Notes: generated by a model not told the origin, from the letters alone. A DNA stretch of 64,000 bases from Psococerastis gibbosa (GCA_963971405.1 OZ020485.1:11904001-11968000), one strand, 5' to 3'. Counted from the stretch's first letter, positions 26,401 through 34,935 are shown. Numbers and translations are program-made.

Positions 26401-29400
26401 CTTATGGGAGTTAGTTTCATTCTCTCGTATTTAATGTTTTTTGTTAGTGAGGAAAAGCATAAGTGTAATCAGCAATTTTGTCAGTGCCTTTTACGGGCTA
26501 CGGCCTAACGGGCCCTAATTGTAATGTTATCTTGTATGTTTTTTTTCAACAATAAATTGATTTGATATGAAGTAGATAATAATAGATAGATAATAGTAGA
26601 TAATAATAAATCCGTCATTTTTCTTTCAACTTCCAAGTGCAATTATTATTTAGGATGGAAAATTAGCCATAATGTAGTCCATCTGAAAATTGCAGTGGAG
26701 TCTTTTTGGAGATACACAGAGACACAGGGTTCCTTTTATTAAAAGCCACTTTAAGAGAAATTAATAATTAAACAGAAGCAACTTTCAACGCGATTCTCAC
26801 GAGAAATCTCCACTTTGGAAGCAACACTTCGGCAATAAATTATTCATACCCATTACTTTCATAAACCATGCCAATTTTGATATTTTAGCCCTAAAATTGT
26901 TATAATCTTTGTATTTATATAATCTATGAAGTCATAAATGGCGTATCCATTCAAAGTTCGCAGGTGAGTATTTCAACACCATGTCATTCGGGCATTGTTG
27001 CTTTCCAATGTATACGTAGTATAAGGAAAGCTTTGTGATGGTCGAAATTTTTGATTCCGAGATTTCAACGGATTTTTCGTGCCAGCGCCTCCAATTCGAA
27101 GAATATTGTCATACAAACTGCGAGTGTAGACTTGTGGTCCGGGAGTGAATTAAATTAATAAATTTTTGTGGAAAGGCCAGGGACCAATGGACCACTGTCA
27201 CTAGTAGGCCTAGGTTCACAAAAATTCAGTCAGGACATTATTATTATTATTAGTGGAAAATCTTAGGAGACATAAAAACTCCTTCGCCGCAGCCCATTTT
27301 CATGATTATAAGGCATTCAGGCTGCCAGATTAGACACTTTGACGAGCGCACCAATTTCTAAGTCATTTACATGGCCTACGAAGAAATTAATACCAATATC
27401 ACTAAACAAGTCAGAATTTAAACAAGAACAGCGACAGAATTAATAATAGTCAGACAAAGAAACAAAAATAAAAAAGCCATGGTAAACCGCACCAAGGACA
27501 AACCAAAATACTCCAGTTATTAAAAATAGGAACAACAATTGCACACTCTGAGCAATTAGAGGGAAAAGAAACATTTCTATATACACAGAGGGGTAATGGA
27601 AAGTCTTTCTTCTAGAGCATTTTAACTAATATTTGGCGTTCCTTGTCAAAGCGGAGACATTACACAGCGCTGTGTTTAAATTGAATCTCGAATAATTGGA
27701 TTTACACCCGTGAAAGGATGTAATATCCAAACCACACAAATGGCTTGTTTTGCTGCCAAAACACAGACCATGCTGATCGAAACACATGGCTTTCGCCGTA
27801 TAACGCTACCATTCTTTGCCTTGTTGATAATACTTCAGGAACGGAACGAGGAATGTAATCTTGATTCAAACAGACCACACATCTACTAATGGTCATTTCG
27901 GATAAAGTCCGATAAGGGGCCAAGTAGACAAACAAACTGACAATTTCCTTTTAACAATAACCAGTCATAACAATGGCGTCGCCACCTCAGGATCTAAAAG
28001 TTAGCCTAGTGGACGCTTATTTCGTCTTATAGCAATGTTCACGAACTACGTCTGCCCCTGGCAACCTGAGCTCCAAGGCCCGTAGCTCCACTGACCGATT
28101 ATGGTCCAGTGGTAGCATGATCGCCTGCCTGTAACGCGAGTTAACCTTGTGTGAGTTAAAGATCTACATACGAGAGATGGGACATTAAAGCCCACCAGAA
28201 ATATAATCCTGGGGCCACCCGTTTTCAATGACTGGTCATAATAGATGTGGAGGGTGGCCCCAGAAATTCAAAAAAATATTTATGGCGGGAAGCGAATGTC
28301 GTGTCTCTCCTGTATAGAACTCTGGTTTGAGACCCACTCACACAATGTTTTTTTATTGGCAGTAGGGGCATGGCGAGTAATGATTCGAATGACTCACGGC
28401 CACTGGAAAAAATTACCACTGGGCCGTGACTGGAACTCACGACCTTCCTTCCAATCTCAATAACCCAATTCTCCTCAAGCTAGATTGCACTGCTAAATCA
28501 AATTTTTATGTACCAAGGATTTGTTTAGCTTGCCTAAATATCCGTAGGAGGAAAATTTAATATGCTTTCTCTAGTGCCAAGAATGCTGCAGGATCTATTG
28601 ATTGTTTGTTGCTGCTTTCCAATTTATACGTAGTATAAGGAAAGCTTTGTGATGGTCGAAATTTTCGATTCCGAGATTTCAACGGATTTACACGTTTGGA
28701 GGTCCCAGGAACCCAAAAAAGTGGTTTTTACGAAATGTCTGTCTGTCGCCCTGTCTGTCTGTTCATCGATTTATCGATTTCCGGGCAAACTACTCGGCCG
28801 ATTTTGATGAAATTCGGCATGTAGGTTCACAAAAATCATACCTCGAGGACATTTTTATTTTATTTTGGGATAACTCAATTTGGGGGGTTTTATTCTCAAA
28901 AAACTCCAAAAAAACGTATAAAAAAATTATTTCTCAAAAACGGCTCCAACGATATCTTTTAAATTCACAAATATTGTAGTCGTTATTACTGTATACAAAA
29001 TGCAGGGGGTCGCTTGCCCCTTGATATTTTGCTTCGGAGGGTAAAAAAATAAAAATAACTCAATTTTAATGAAAAATGACTAAAAAATCATTTTTCTGCG
29101 GAAACTTTCTATCGATGATTTCTACCTTCAGGTATGTTTTAGGTGTTCAATAGAGTAACTAAACCGGATAGGTTGCATTCCCAAAAAATATTTGGTTCTG
29201 TGCAAAAAATTATTTTTTGAAGAAATTATGGAAAATTATTAAAATTCACGCTCCAATACATTACGTGCCGTGTCATTGTTACTACTGTTACAATGTATTG
29301 GTCTATTCGTTCCAGAATATGCAGTTGAGTTTTAAGTTTAAAGTTTTTAATATATTGAGGTGGACCCCCCCCCCCCCCCAGTTGGTTCCGAAATTTAACC

Positions 29401-30811
29401 ATAGGGAGATTATTTACTATGAAATTACACATTATGTCTACCTACTTATTTATAAATTGGAAAGCATGTTCGAGTAAACTCGGACCGGTTCTTTAATTAC
29501 GTTACAGTCTGTAGGTCTACACCTCTACCCCCTCCACTCAAGTCTTACACTACTTTAGAGGGGGTCTACAAGAACACCCATACAACAACTAAATTTCATG
29601 CATTTCTCGAGCATTTCTCGAAAGATTTAAAACTTGCTGCATTGTAACTGTTGTAATTCAAATGAGTAGAAAATACAATCTTTACCCCGCTTACAGTAAA
29701 GAACCGGTCCGAGTTTACTCGAACATGCTTTCCAATTTATCAATTAGTAGAGAGAGAAAATGATTAATTTCATGGTAAATAATTTTCCTATGGTTAAATT
29801 TCTGATATCACGGGGGGGGGGGGGGGGGGAGTCGTCCACCTGACGTCACTGAAGGTGACGTAAATTCTACATAGGTCAGACCAACACATTCCCACACAGC
29901 AATAATGGCAGGGCACGCAATGCATTTGAGCGTGAATTTGCTTTCATTTTATCAAAAAAAAAAATTTTTTGCACAAAACCTAACAGTTTTTTGGATAAGC
30001 AAACTGTCCGGTTTCGTTACTCAATGTAACACCTAAAAAATGTCTAAAGTTAGAAATCATCAATGGAAAGGTTTCGCAGAAAAATTATTTTTTAGTCATT
30101 TTTCATTAAAATGTAGTTATTTTTATTTTTTACCCCCCGAAGCAAACTATCAAAGGGCAAGCGACCCCCCGCATTTTATAAACATTAGTAACGACTACAA
30201 TATATGTGAATTTAAAAGAAATCGTTGGAGCCGTTTTTGAGAAATAATTTTTTTAGACGTTTTTTGGGAGTTTTTGAGAATAAAACCCCCCAAATTGAGT
30301 TAGCCCAAAATAAAAAAAATTGTCCCGAGGCATGATTTTTATAAACCTACATGCCAAATTTCATCGAAATCCATCGAGTAGTTTGCCCGGAAATCAATGA
30401 ACAGACAGACAGAGCGACAGACAGACAGACAGACATTTCGTAAAAACCACTTTTTTGGGTTCCTGGGACCTCAAAACGTGTAAATCTGTTGAAATCTCGG
30501 AATCGAAAATTTCGACCGTCACAAAGCTTTCCTTATACTACGTATAAATTGGAAAGCAAATATAAAAACAAAACTAACCTCATAAAAGTCTACATCTCCG
30601 GAGAAGGCGTCAGCGGGGATGCGAGCTACGAACAATTTACCGGCCACAGCCTGTGAATCCGGAACGCCCCAGTGCCGCCGAACGGGCGCCGCGGTGCTGG
30701 ACAGGGGTGGCGTCGGACTAGCATCCATTTCGAATTCAAGGTCATCGTCCACTGCTGAGACCGCTAGCACTAGTAAAACGGTCAGCAGTCTGCCCAGCCA
30801 ACCCATCACAT
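11229..30811 (-). CDS. Dg: Dystroglycan, complete coding region in 15 exons
   Basis: Transmembrane receptor linking extracellular matrix laminin-G ligands to dystrophin. Hand splicing gives 3354 nt, 1117 aa. Order: signal peptide (1 to about 20); N-terminal Ig-like plus S6-like module with paired C150 and C237 and AGPGN and PVVGWH motifs as in vertebrate alpha-DG; RDRR furin-like site (283-286); acidic and His-rich stretch; Ser/Thr-rich mucin segment (about 415-495); a second cadherin-like plus SEA-like module (about 505-722); a third (about 750-957) with the Gly897-Ser898 maturation site; one TM helix (989-1014); RKRR stop-transfer; Pro-rich tail with PPPEY and terminal RKPPPYVPP, the dystrophin WW/ZZ-binding motif. 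Human DAG1 is 895 aa, and the excess is largely the extra module. At least one 5' UTR exon lies upstream of 30811. Splice sites were inferred, not tested. Confidence 0.95.
11707..12026 (-). CDS. Dg: Dg exon: end of SEA, transmembrane helix, juxtamembrane
   Basis: The acceptor is tattgttacag and the donor gtagag. It encodes the last SEA strand (C957), a Pro-rich stalk, the TM helix (YLITFVIPIIIIALMLILAG, then LVACLFY), RKRRASK, and the conserved GIPVIFQ that runs into the next exon, as in human KKGVPIIF. Confidence 0.95.
12027..12477. other. Dg intron, no gene
   Basis: The block at about 12073-12135 (gagggggaaagccttacaag) resembles the start of dispersed repeat E (see 54145-54490). Nothing else is recognisable. 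Confidence 0.4.
12478..12991 (-). CDS. Dg: Dg exon: third cadherin-like domain and SEA domain with cleavage site
   Basis: 514 nt, donor gtaagt, acceptor ttgttccag. Starts DTFYDPEDGGTRKLKMSLL, the calcium-site-like strand of the cadherin-like fold, and continues through LPMDSDVGSQEYQL into the SEA domain. It contains IERGSTQIRW, whose Gly-Ser matches the alpha/beta maturation cleavage site of DAG1, and C913, which should pair with C957. N-glycosylation sequons NFT and NQS are present. Confidence 0.95.
13220..13860 (+). mobile_element. 3' fragment of a non-LTR (Jockey/CR1-like) LINE
   Basis: At 13517-13620 the plus strand reads HQWNSLDKEI, then GFKSQLLKKLL, the usual C-terminal end of Jockey/CR1-type polymerases. 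About 230 bp of 3' UTR and an (att)n tail follow (13836-13858). It is 5'-truncated and old. The stretch 12992-13219 is unremarkable intron. Confidence 0.6.
14792..14962 (+). mobile_element. tRNA-derived SINE, family A (Dg intron)
   Basis: A-box-like tagagtagtggcac and B-box-like ggtttgagtccc about 30 bp apart, then a shared body (cctagttgagtg, gggctttacagccct, ggcttagtaata) and an A-rich end. Other copies are at 24437-24622, 25775-25974 and, reversed, 50624-50815. Confidence 0.75.
15254..15394. mobile_element. GGCGG-family hairpin MITE, 141 bp
   Basis: Ends ggcggggtttcc / ggaaaccccgcc. The arms (acatacgtcaatcgtcaatg and its mirror) match almost perfectly. The right end is about 31 bp from the splice donor of the next Dg exon. 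See the findings on arm co-variation. Confidence 0.8.
15432..15665 (-). CDS. Dg: Dg exon: end of second SEA-like module, start of third cadherin-like
   Basis: The acceptor is tctaattcag and the donor gttggt. It encodes VLTVSEDGFPSSALQ, IENC (C722, the likely partner of C677), a Pro-rich linker (TQPPPPEVP) and NATVGRLLLFRVPE, which joins DTFYD of the next exon exactly as human FEVKIPSDTFYD. Confidence 0.94.
16027..16284 (-). CDS. Dg: Dg exon: second SEA-like domain
   Basis: Donor gtgagt, acceptor gtttctcag, phase 0 both sides. It encodes VQQHKGTRTVNHEITMSL, FGDSDSSHITV, AGDPVSFTWTNDSLPKSPCP and REDILRLMK. The layout mirrors the third SEA domain (RWFNQSLPTEYCP), but the cleavage Gly-Ser is Gly-Asp here. 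Confidence 0.94.
16576..16957. mobile_element. Composite GGCGG-family MITE with a nested MITE (copy 1)
   Basis: The outer arms (ggcgcccattccattgaccg... and the mirror ...cggtcaatggaatgggcacc) enclose a second palindromic element at 16645-16886, starting ggctgcgtttccaccgatct. Flanking ata occurs on both sides, a possible 3-bp duplication. The same composite is at 41068-41462 with its core in the opposite orientation. Confidence 0.8.
16991..17330. other. Dg intron with simple repeats
   Basis: Contains ataataataataatag (16993-17008) and AT-rich sequence. No exon or named repeat seen. Confidence 0.4.
17361..17451 (-). CDS. Dg: Dg exon: second cadherin-like domain, C-terminal strands
   Basis: 91 nt, donor gtaagt, acceptor attattttacag, entering in phase 2. 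It reads PLEKHVSKWEFRVTATDKDR, then DSVSDTFELQ, the typical end of a cadherin-like fold (F.V.ATD..G...D.F.L.V). Confidence 0.92.
17821..18002 (-). repeat. tRNA-like SINE, family B, reverse orientation
   Basis: The best-preserved copy. On the minus strand it begins near aggacttcgatggcataatg and ends in a run of A. Shared with 5008-5190 and 600-735. Confidence 0.55.
18057..18209 (-). CDS. Dg: Dg exon: second cadherin-like domain, N-terminal strands
   Basis: Donor gtaagt, acceptor gtttgcag. Reads FKIPENTFNDIEDGTTSHMD, then DGHPLKPTDWITFNDTTREI. No long open frame marks this exon. It is supported by splice sites, phase and similarity of IPENTFND to IPxDTFYD in the third module. Confidence 0.93.
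18331..18347. repeat. Poly-C tract
   Basis: About 17 consecutive C inside a Dg intron. The flanking 18365-18620 belongs to dispersed repeat E (atatcaatcgtagag, cagctccatgatcgatatat). Confidence 0.7.
18656..18972 (-). CDS. Dg: Dg exon: mucin-like segment and start of second cadherin-like domain
   Basis: 317 nt, acceptor ctattattag, donor gtaagg. The first 80 codons are Ser/Thr-rich (QPISTSGSSSSSSSSQPTES and more), fitting the O-glycosylated mucin region of alpha-DG. Sequons NNT and NHS are present. The last codons, VAVVAGKVLR, begin the cadherin-like fold (compare AVVGRSFRVTIP in human). Confidence 0.93.
19188..19476. mobile_element. MITE with inverted ends, about 290 bp
   Basis: The left end ttgtcggctgttgggcccag is mirrored imperfectly by ctggacgccacagccgacaa. 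It lies inside a Dg intron and has no coding content. Confidence 0.55.
19631..19768 (-). CDS. Dg: Dg exon: mucin-region Thr/Ser-rich segment
   Basis: Acceptor tgtgtttcag, donor gtaagt, 46 codons, phase 0. Reads IPERPTVGPDMTTTVLPTRV, then DLTSSSVSPHLVNSETDRSS. Low-complexity Thr/Ser/Pro composition supports the mucin assignment; conservation cannot be judged by eye. Confidence 0.88.
20020..20455 (-). mobile_element. Decayed non-LTR LINE, C-terminal part
   Basis: Minus-strand frames read VWGGTLVTNLNSL, QKYLIRTIVKKPRTWPSFPL, then VPRAYIANFTKSYQYIAPKL and SINKFSKFVREWL. This is the end of a Jockey/CR1-type polymerase. The two blocks are in different frames, so the copy is dead. Confidence 0.65.
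20465..20665 (+). repeat. Repeat ending in a GCCGAAACCGG motif
   Basis: Starts gggcaggtcccatcatcg...agtcttgataaggtacc, as at 42235, and ends with gccgaaaccggttgcgtttt. A hammerhead-like core is at 20599-20622 (see findings). Confidence 0.5.
20745..20987 (-). CDS. Dg: Dg exon: acidic and His-rich linker after the furin-like site
   Basis: Acceptor ttgtttag, donor gtaagt, 81 codons. Reads VGSGDFYEEDDDEDDYGESL, then TLPPTLHPHRHHHGED. It follows RDRRE directly, so it would be the new N-terminus of mature alpha-DG if the site is cut. No human counterpart is obvious. Confidence 0.9.
21177..21212. repeat. (TAA)n microsatellite
   Basis: Imperfect aat/taa trinucleotide run in the Dg intron 20988-21996. 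The rest of that intron shows no exon or named repeat. Confidence 0.8.
21997..22155 (-). CDS. Dg: Dg exon: end of N-terminal module, furin-like site
   Basis: 159 nt, acceptor atttttcag, donor gtaagg. Reads IGCGRAVRKEMKPVIE, QLPVVGWHARNELP and FFRDRRE. This matches human LGCSLNQ...YPVVGWHIANKKP...RVRR, with C237 of the conserved disulfide and the convertase-like RDRR. Confidence 0.94.
22311..22463. mobile_element. Probable MITE with ctacacacggacg ends
   Basis: ctacacacggacgatttt near the left end and aaaaatcgtccg / ccgtccgtgtgta near the right give imperfect inverted repeats. It lies 30 bp from the next Dg exon. Confidence 0.5.
22492..22623 (-). CDS. Dg: Dg exon: N-terminal S6-like domain
   Basis: 132 nt, acceptor gttttatag, donor gtagga. 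Encodes ELFYLRGLTTPRDLLSLADA, then TVVIAGPGNVITAKDKDFAS, matching human [21 protein letters not shown]. Confidence 0.94.
22918..23046 (-). CDS. Dg: Dg exon: N-terminal S6-like domain start
   Basis: 129 nt, acceptor ctgttgcag, donor gtacga. Encodes EHCSSGVDPMMLSILMDLEV, then EIEPRQRVTIIETIASYFSL. It aligns to human [20 protein letters not shown]; C150 is the disulfide partner of C237. Confidence 0.94.
23340..23552 (-). CDS. Dg: Dg exon: N-terminal Ig-like (cadherin-like) domain
   Basis: 213 nt, acceptor ttttgttgcag, donor gtaagt. Encodes TVAVRGKPWPSWLDMNRNGL, KGVPSSDDVGVHFLMV and SSRDVFAVEVI. It matches human [20 protein letters not shown] and VHYISV. Confidence 0.95.
23711..24100 (-). other. 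Unassigned 129-codon open frame in Dg intron
   Basis: Reads MNFIILPSCKEPSS through YFKHRAIIYFRSVIKAAHVY. It looks faintly like the tail of a LINE polymerase, but no diagnostic motif is present. It may be chance. Confidence 0.2.
24437..24622 (+). mobile_element. tRNA-derived SINE, family A
   Basis: A-box-like tagagtagtggtac, B box ggttcgagtcccac, body cctagttgag, tail taatagaacaaaa. Inside the long first coding intron of Dg. Confidence 0.8.
25775..25974 (+). mobile_element. tRNA-derived SINE, family A (best copy)
   Basis: gcagagtagtggtatacaga, then acccgaaaggctgttggttcgag, a body with gggctttatagccctaact, and tail aacaaaaaaaag. A caatgt direct repeat flanks it (about 25768 and 25974), a possible short duplication. 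Confidence 0.8.
26042..26102. repeat. Poly-G-rich tract
   Basis: Thirteen-G run and further G-rich sequence (26053-26099). Confidence 0.7.
26110..26565 (+). repeat. Possible LINE 3' end
   Basis: An 88-codon frame (QVLNNTPPNYQCGIIVRTFP) followed by about 180 bp and a caataaattgatttgat end. The layout looks like a truncated retroposon, but no domain is recognised. Confidence 0.3.
27000..27078 (+). repeat. Fragment of foldback family end
   Basis: Starts gctttccaatgtatacgtag and follows the family for about 78 bp, then stops within a different sequence. Confidence 0.7.
28090..28200 (+). repeat. tRNA-Gly-like SINE fragment
   Basis: tggtccagtggtagcatgat, then cgcctgcctgtaacgcg, is close to the 5' half of a tRNA-Gly/Glu-type gene, but the B box is weak (gtgtgagttaaag). 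Not a functional tRNA. Confidence 0.4.
28614..30557. mobile_element. Palindromic foldback element, 1.94 kb
   Basis: Two inverted arms of about 870 bp (28614-29495 and 29697-30557) flank a 200-bp unique centre. The tips gctttccaatttatacgtag and its mirror are themselves imperfect hairpins. Each arm carries a (ctgt)n run, the motif gaggtcccaggaacccaaaa, and a poly-C tract (29366-29381; mirrored as poly-G 29811-29829). Single-arm copies are at 38019-38887, 44029-44817 (minus) and 61105-61776 (minus). No intact ORF; superfamily unknown. The right tip is 21 bp from the Dg splice donor. Confidence 0.8.
30579..30811 (-). CDS. Dg: Dg first coding exon: signal peptide and start of N-terminal domain
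   Basis: Acceptor cttttggtttcag, just above 30811; donor gttagt. A 5-nt leader precedes ATG at 30804-30806. Encodes MGWLGRLLTVLLVLAVSAVD (signal peptide), then an acidic and Pro-rich spacer and HWGVPDSQAVAGKLFVARIP, the counterpart of human VGIPDGTAVVGRSFRVTIP. The acceptor right before the ATG implies an upstream non-coding exon. Confidence 0.94.
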
Positions 30812-30854
30812 CTGAAACCAAAAGAAATACTTCAACTTACGTACGTCTATGACT

Positions 30855-31330
30855 CGTATCTGTACTTGGTTAAGCCATGCTTTCGCCTGTTACATTGTCT
30901 CAGCTAGTCCATTATCGCTTTATGTCGGACATGGAGGATGTATATCAGTTTTGCTAATGGGGGGGGGGGGTGATGTTGATCGCCTGCACGCGGTGCCCCA
31001 TGCCTTTAGCTAAACGATCATCAGTTCTTTGCGAAACGAGTCACATGCAATGACGCAAGAATAACAATGGCCTTCTTATAGGCCCCGACGACGATGGATG
31101 GACGGTCTACACCTTTTGCGCAGCCCTTTCCAACAACCAAGACAGAAACCCAGTGCGTCTTTACTGGGAGGCTCGTCGCCGTATGGCAGAGATGCCAAGA
31201 GCTGCGGTATTGGATAAAGTAAAGTAAGTAGTTTTGCTAATGGCCAAATATTCCTAAAGAAACAAACGAAATCCATGGAGTCGTTGGAATTGGGCAGGAA
31301 CCTATGGACCACTAGTGATAAAAAGTCACT
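30855..31330 (+). repeat. Dispersed repeat D copy, interrupted
   Basis: cttggttaagccatgctttc and ttttgctaatgg recur as in 1860-2100. The block is interrupted by a poly-G tract (30959-30970) and about 250 bp of unrelated sequence, then resumes at about 31228 (ttttgctaatggccaaatat). Confidence 0.5.
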
Positions 31331-33700
31331 AAAAAAGGTGAGAGCAACGCTTGTGTGGCACAAAACGTGAGCAGCCTCTTTCTGCAGTAAAAACATCGAA
31401 GATTGTGTGACAAAAGGCAGGTGCTGTTGATATTGATTGTCAATAATTAAAATGGTAAGAGTATAAGCAGCTTTAATTATTGGGAGAACCCCCGCCCCGG
31501 AGCGAAATTGCGTGTTTCAATTAAAATACTTTCCAACTTTAGCTTCCGTCTCAATTTAATGGGTCGGTTTGTAATTAACTTGACTTATAACGTCAATCAC
31601 AAATATATTGCAGCACTGCCTCCAGAGTGCTCAATTTTCAGTTTCAGAATAACCGACCAACTTTATACTCAAGGCAAACACTAAGGGTGGCTATCACCAT
31701 TTTAGATAGATAGAAAATCCGTGTATTTATAAGAAGTTAAAAAGGTAAAACAAAATTACAAAGCTGTGCCCACTCAAGCTAAAAACACTAACATCTATTT
31801 TTTTTATATAATTTACAACCTTCCGTGCATAAATCGTTGTTAGCTTATAAGCTACCTTAAATATTTTACATTTTATTGTTACGATTGTCAAGTAGCCTAT
31901 TGTATATAGTATGACAATTAAAGTCCTACTGCCAAAATTTAACCTACCCCAAAGCATGGACAATTTTATTGGTTTGCTGATTACCGGCAGTATTGAAGGG
32001 GGGGAGTGAAAAGTATAATGGGTGTGTGAGTGAACTCGCAACCTTTTATGAGAGACTGTAATTTGACACCGCCACCGCTTTGTTTGTTTCCGCCCTTGCG
32101 GAAATTCCTATACACTATAATATGATATACCGCAACACCATCGAAAGGCCCTCGGAAAATACACAGTACATATTTACGTAACGACATTTACAACTCCGTT
32201 GACGTGTATCACAAAACCACTAAATACTGCATAGTGCAACTTCCCAGTGCCCAGCAGGCATCATGTTAGCAGAGTTAGGACGAGAAAAGTCATCCCCACA
32301 TGAATGACTGAGAGAATGAATGAATGAATGAATTAATGGAATTCTGGCTAGGCCGTCAGCTTGCTAGTTTCGGTGTATTCCTCTGTGTCCAGGGATCCAA
32401 ACTAGAGTAATTTGTGCGTCACACTGCTCTTTATGGAACTAATAATATTCTGCTATCAATCTATATTCTAGATGATACCTCTGATGTGCTGAGAGATTTT
32501 ATGGCTGCTTGACTATCCGAACATATAAAACTCGGGGGGCCAAGTCCAACACTGAAATGCATATAACTGCTTAATAGCCAATGTATATGCAATTATTGTC
32601 TTAAAAAAAGCAAGAAATAACGAATGAACCCAAACTATTATACTCGTAGCCTTACGCACCATGCCCAATGCCAACGGCCTATGGATTTTCAGACATCATA
32701 AGTATTGCTTCCACATTAATTTTTGGCCATCGACAAACTGGTACAAGTCCTCGATGTCAGCCTACACCGGCTAAAAGCGACAATGGGCAAACTGAGACAA
32801 TTTTACTTTTAAAAAATTAATTTTACTTTTACTAAATTTACTATTTGACTCAAGGTAACAGGCATACGCATGACTTAAACAAGTGTCTATATTTTCCTAA
32901 ATAATAATAATAATAATCAGCAACAAATAAAACAGCATTTCTATTTAAAGAGAACTTCGTCCAGGGAGAAACCACTAAAATTACTGTGAGGAGGCAGGAA
33001 TAAGTCTATAAAGTTAATGAGCTTCGATAAATTCTTCCGGATGTCCAGATGGTACCGTTAAGACCTCCAGACTTGTGAAATCCTAATGATATTGCACTTA
33101 TTTAAGTTTTATCATTTCCCAATGCATGGCGAAAGACCATAAGAAACCTTACAGTTGGTGCCAACCACTCTGAGCCACATTAGAAACTTTAATTAGAGAT
33201 CTACAAATTGCAATGGCAGTTGTTTCCAGCAACAATATAGCAGCCTATATTTAGCTTATCGCTTCGGCAACGGCCCCCTTTAACACAACTCTCAAAGATT
33301 ATCGCCAATCTCGATTACCCTATCGATATTTCCAACAAAGAGGTGCACGCCACACAAAATTACATGTAATCACACGTCCAAATTGGTAGTTCGTTAATGT
33401 AATCCCTCACCCTAAGTGCCGGCCTCATAACAGGCACAAAGATGACGCATTTTGTTGATTACTGTAGGAACGCACCCGAACGTAGGCGGATTCAGGATTT
33501 TAATTGGGGGGGGGGGGGGGGGCTGATTAGGACAAGCGCCCCTTCGACCTTTAGCGGTACCATAGCTGACATAAAGCTTTGAAGAAAGATAATATAGAAC
33601 ATGCATGTGATAAGGGAGAAATAATTTTTGCTTACAAAATGTAGCTAGCGTGGGACCCGAAGCAACAACTTTTCGGCTCTCCGGTGAAAGTTGGAGTCCA
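31331..33700. other. Gene-poor stretch upstream of Dg coding region
   Basis: No exon recognised. Contains tgaatgaatgaatgaat (about 32313-32330), an ataataata run (32902-32918), repeat D on the minus strand (32650-32815) and a poly-G tract (33507-33522). A Dg 5' UTR exon and promoter could be anywhere in 30812-57293 and would not be visible by coding signal. Confidence 0.4.
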
Positions 33701-33716
33701 TACCTCCATGCTCTAC

Positions 33717-33871
33717 CAGGCCCGTACCCAGGATTTAGGGGAGGCAAGAACAAAAATCTTAATAAATAATAGGTACATCCGTAGTGATTTTAATAGTTTT
33801 AGCTAAAACTTTTACATTATTTATTATTTTTATGAAATTTCTTGCCCCCCCCCCCCTTGGGTACGGGCCTG
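33717..33871. mobile_element. hAT-type MITE, 155 bp, with 8-bp target-site duplication
   Basis: Terminal inverted repeats caggcccgtacccagg / cttgggtacgggcctg; exact 8-bp duplication tgctctac at 33709-33716 and 33872-33879. CA..TG ends and an 8-bp duplication are the hAT signature. A poly-C tract lies near the right end. Confidence 0.88.
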
Positions 33872-34499
33872 TGCTCTACATATCCTGACCCTGGCACTTT
33901 CGTAGGCCTCCCAAAAAGCACTTTATAGAAATGGTAATATAAAAATGGCGGCAGTGGCCCGGGGCGGATCTGGAATTTCCTTAGGGGCGCGAAGAAATGG
34001 AAGCCCGGGGGTCTCCCGCCGGAGAAAAACACAAATCACATTTGACATTAATCAATCTCTGTCATTGACCCACCAAGATAGGATAACGGCGTCTGTTTAC
34101 ATAAGTTTTGGAGAACGTAGTGATTCATTATTCAGATTCAGTATTTTGTGGCCAAACCACACTTTTGTCAAACATTTTTAAATCAGGGGTTAGGGGGATT
34201 GGGCCTCTGAATACATGGGAAGACCACAAACGAGGTGTTTTAATAATCCTTCTCAACGCCATAACAGAAGTCCCAGCTAATAAGGAGATGTTTTGGCAAG
34301 ACCAGATTCCCATGCTTCATTGTGTGAGGGAATGCAGATACTGCAGCCAGAATCCATTATACAGGTTTTTGTGCAGAGACAAGATACCCACCCGTAGTCC
34401 AATTCCATGGTGCACATTTTATCCTCAATAGTTTTAAAATGAAGTAATGCGCAGTTTGTGAGCTTAGAGATTATTGAAGTTGAAAATGCAACCTCCACG

Positions 34500-34600
34500 T
34501 TAACCGAAATTAGAGAATCAAGAACAATCAGGACTTTGTGGGATTCGAACCTACGATCTTGCCTAATGCATTAAAGTAGCTCGCAGGCCTGTTCGGTTAG
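34500..34600 (-). repeat. tRNA-derived SINE, family C, reverse
   Basis: On the minus strand it carries taggttcgaatcccacaaag (B box), and on the plus strand gaattagagaatcaag-like sequence shared with 46085-46160. Confidence 0.5.
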
Positions 34601-34641
34601 ATACCTGCATGTAGTTGAGTAGTGAGTGCTAACCTGTCCAA

Positions 34642-34783
34642 GGCGGCTATTCCACCGACGTGGATTTTGAATGTGAATGTGTCATGACGCGGTAGCAGAG
34701 ACATCACAGAGACATATTAATGATGTCTGCTACAACGTCGTGACAAATTCACATTCAAAATCCACGTCGGTGGAATAGCCACC
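34642..34783. mobile_element. GGCGG-family hairpin MITE, 142 bp
   Basis: Arms ggcggctattccaccgacgt / acgtcggtggaatagccacc continue as near-perfect mirrors (ggattttgaatgtgaat) to a centre with gtagcagagacatc / gatgtctgctac. No coding content. Confidence 0.85.
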
Positions 34784-34844
34784 TAACAACACAAATCTTG
34801 TCGAAAACCATGATAATGAGGATCAAGTAAACACCGGTGTAAGT

Positions 34845-34935
34845 GTTAACACGATGCCCTGGCAAGGCATAGATCGCGGGTTCGAATCCCGTTTCGAAAA
34901 ACCACTTAGTAAATTAATAATCTATGTAGTTATGC
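34845..34935 (+). repeat. tRNA-derived SINE, family C
   Basis: gatgccctggcaaggcatag, then cgcgggttcgaatcccgttt: a good B box but no complete cloverleaf. Confidence 0.5.

Noticed and set aside
34108-34431. A 107-codon open frame with several Cys
   Set aside because: No family recognised and no splice or promoter support; treated as chance.
34845-34935. A tRNA gene (good B box gggttcgaatccc)
   Set aside because: No cloverleaf or proper A box, and the same block recurs at 34500 and 46150, so it is a SINE.
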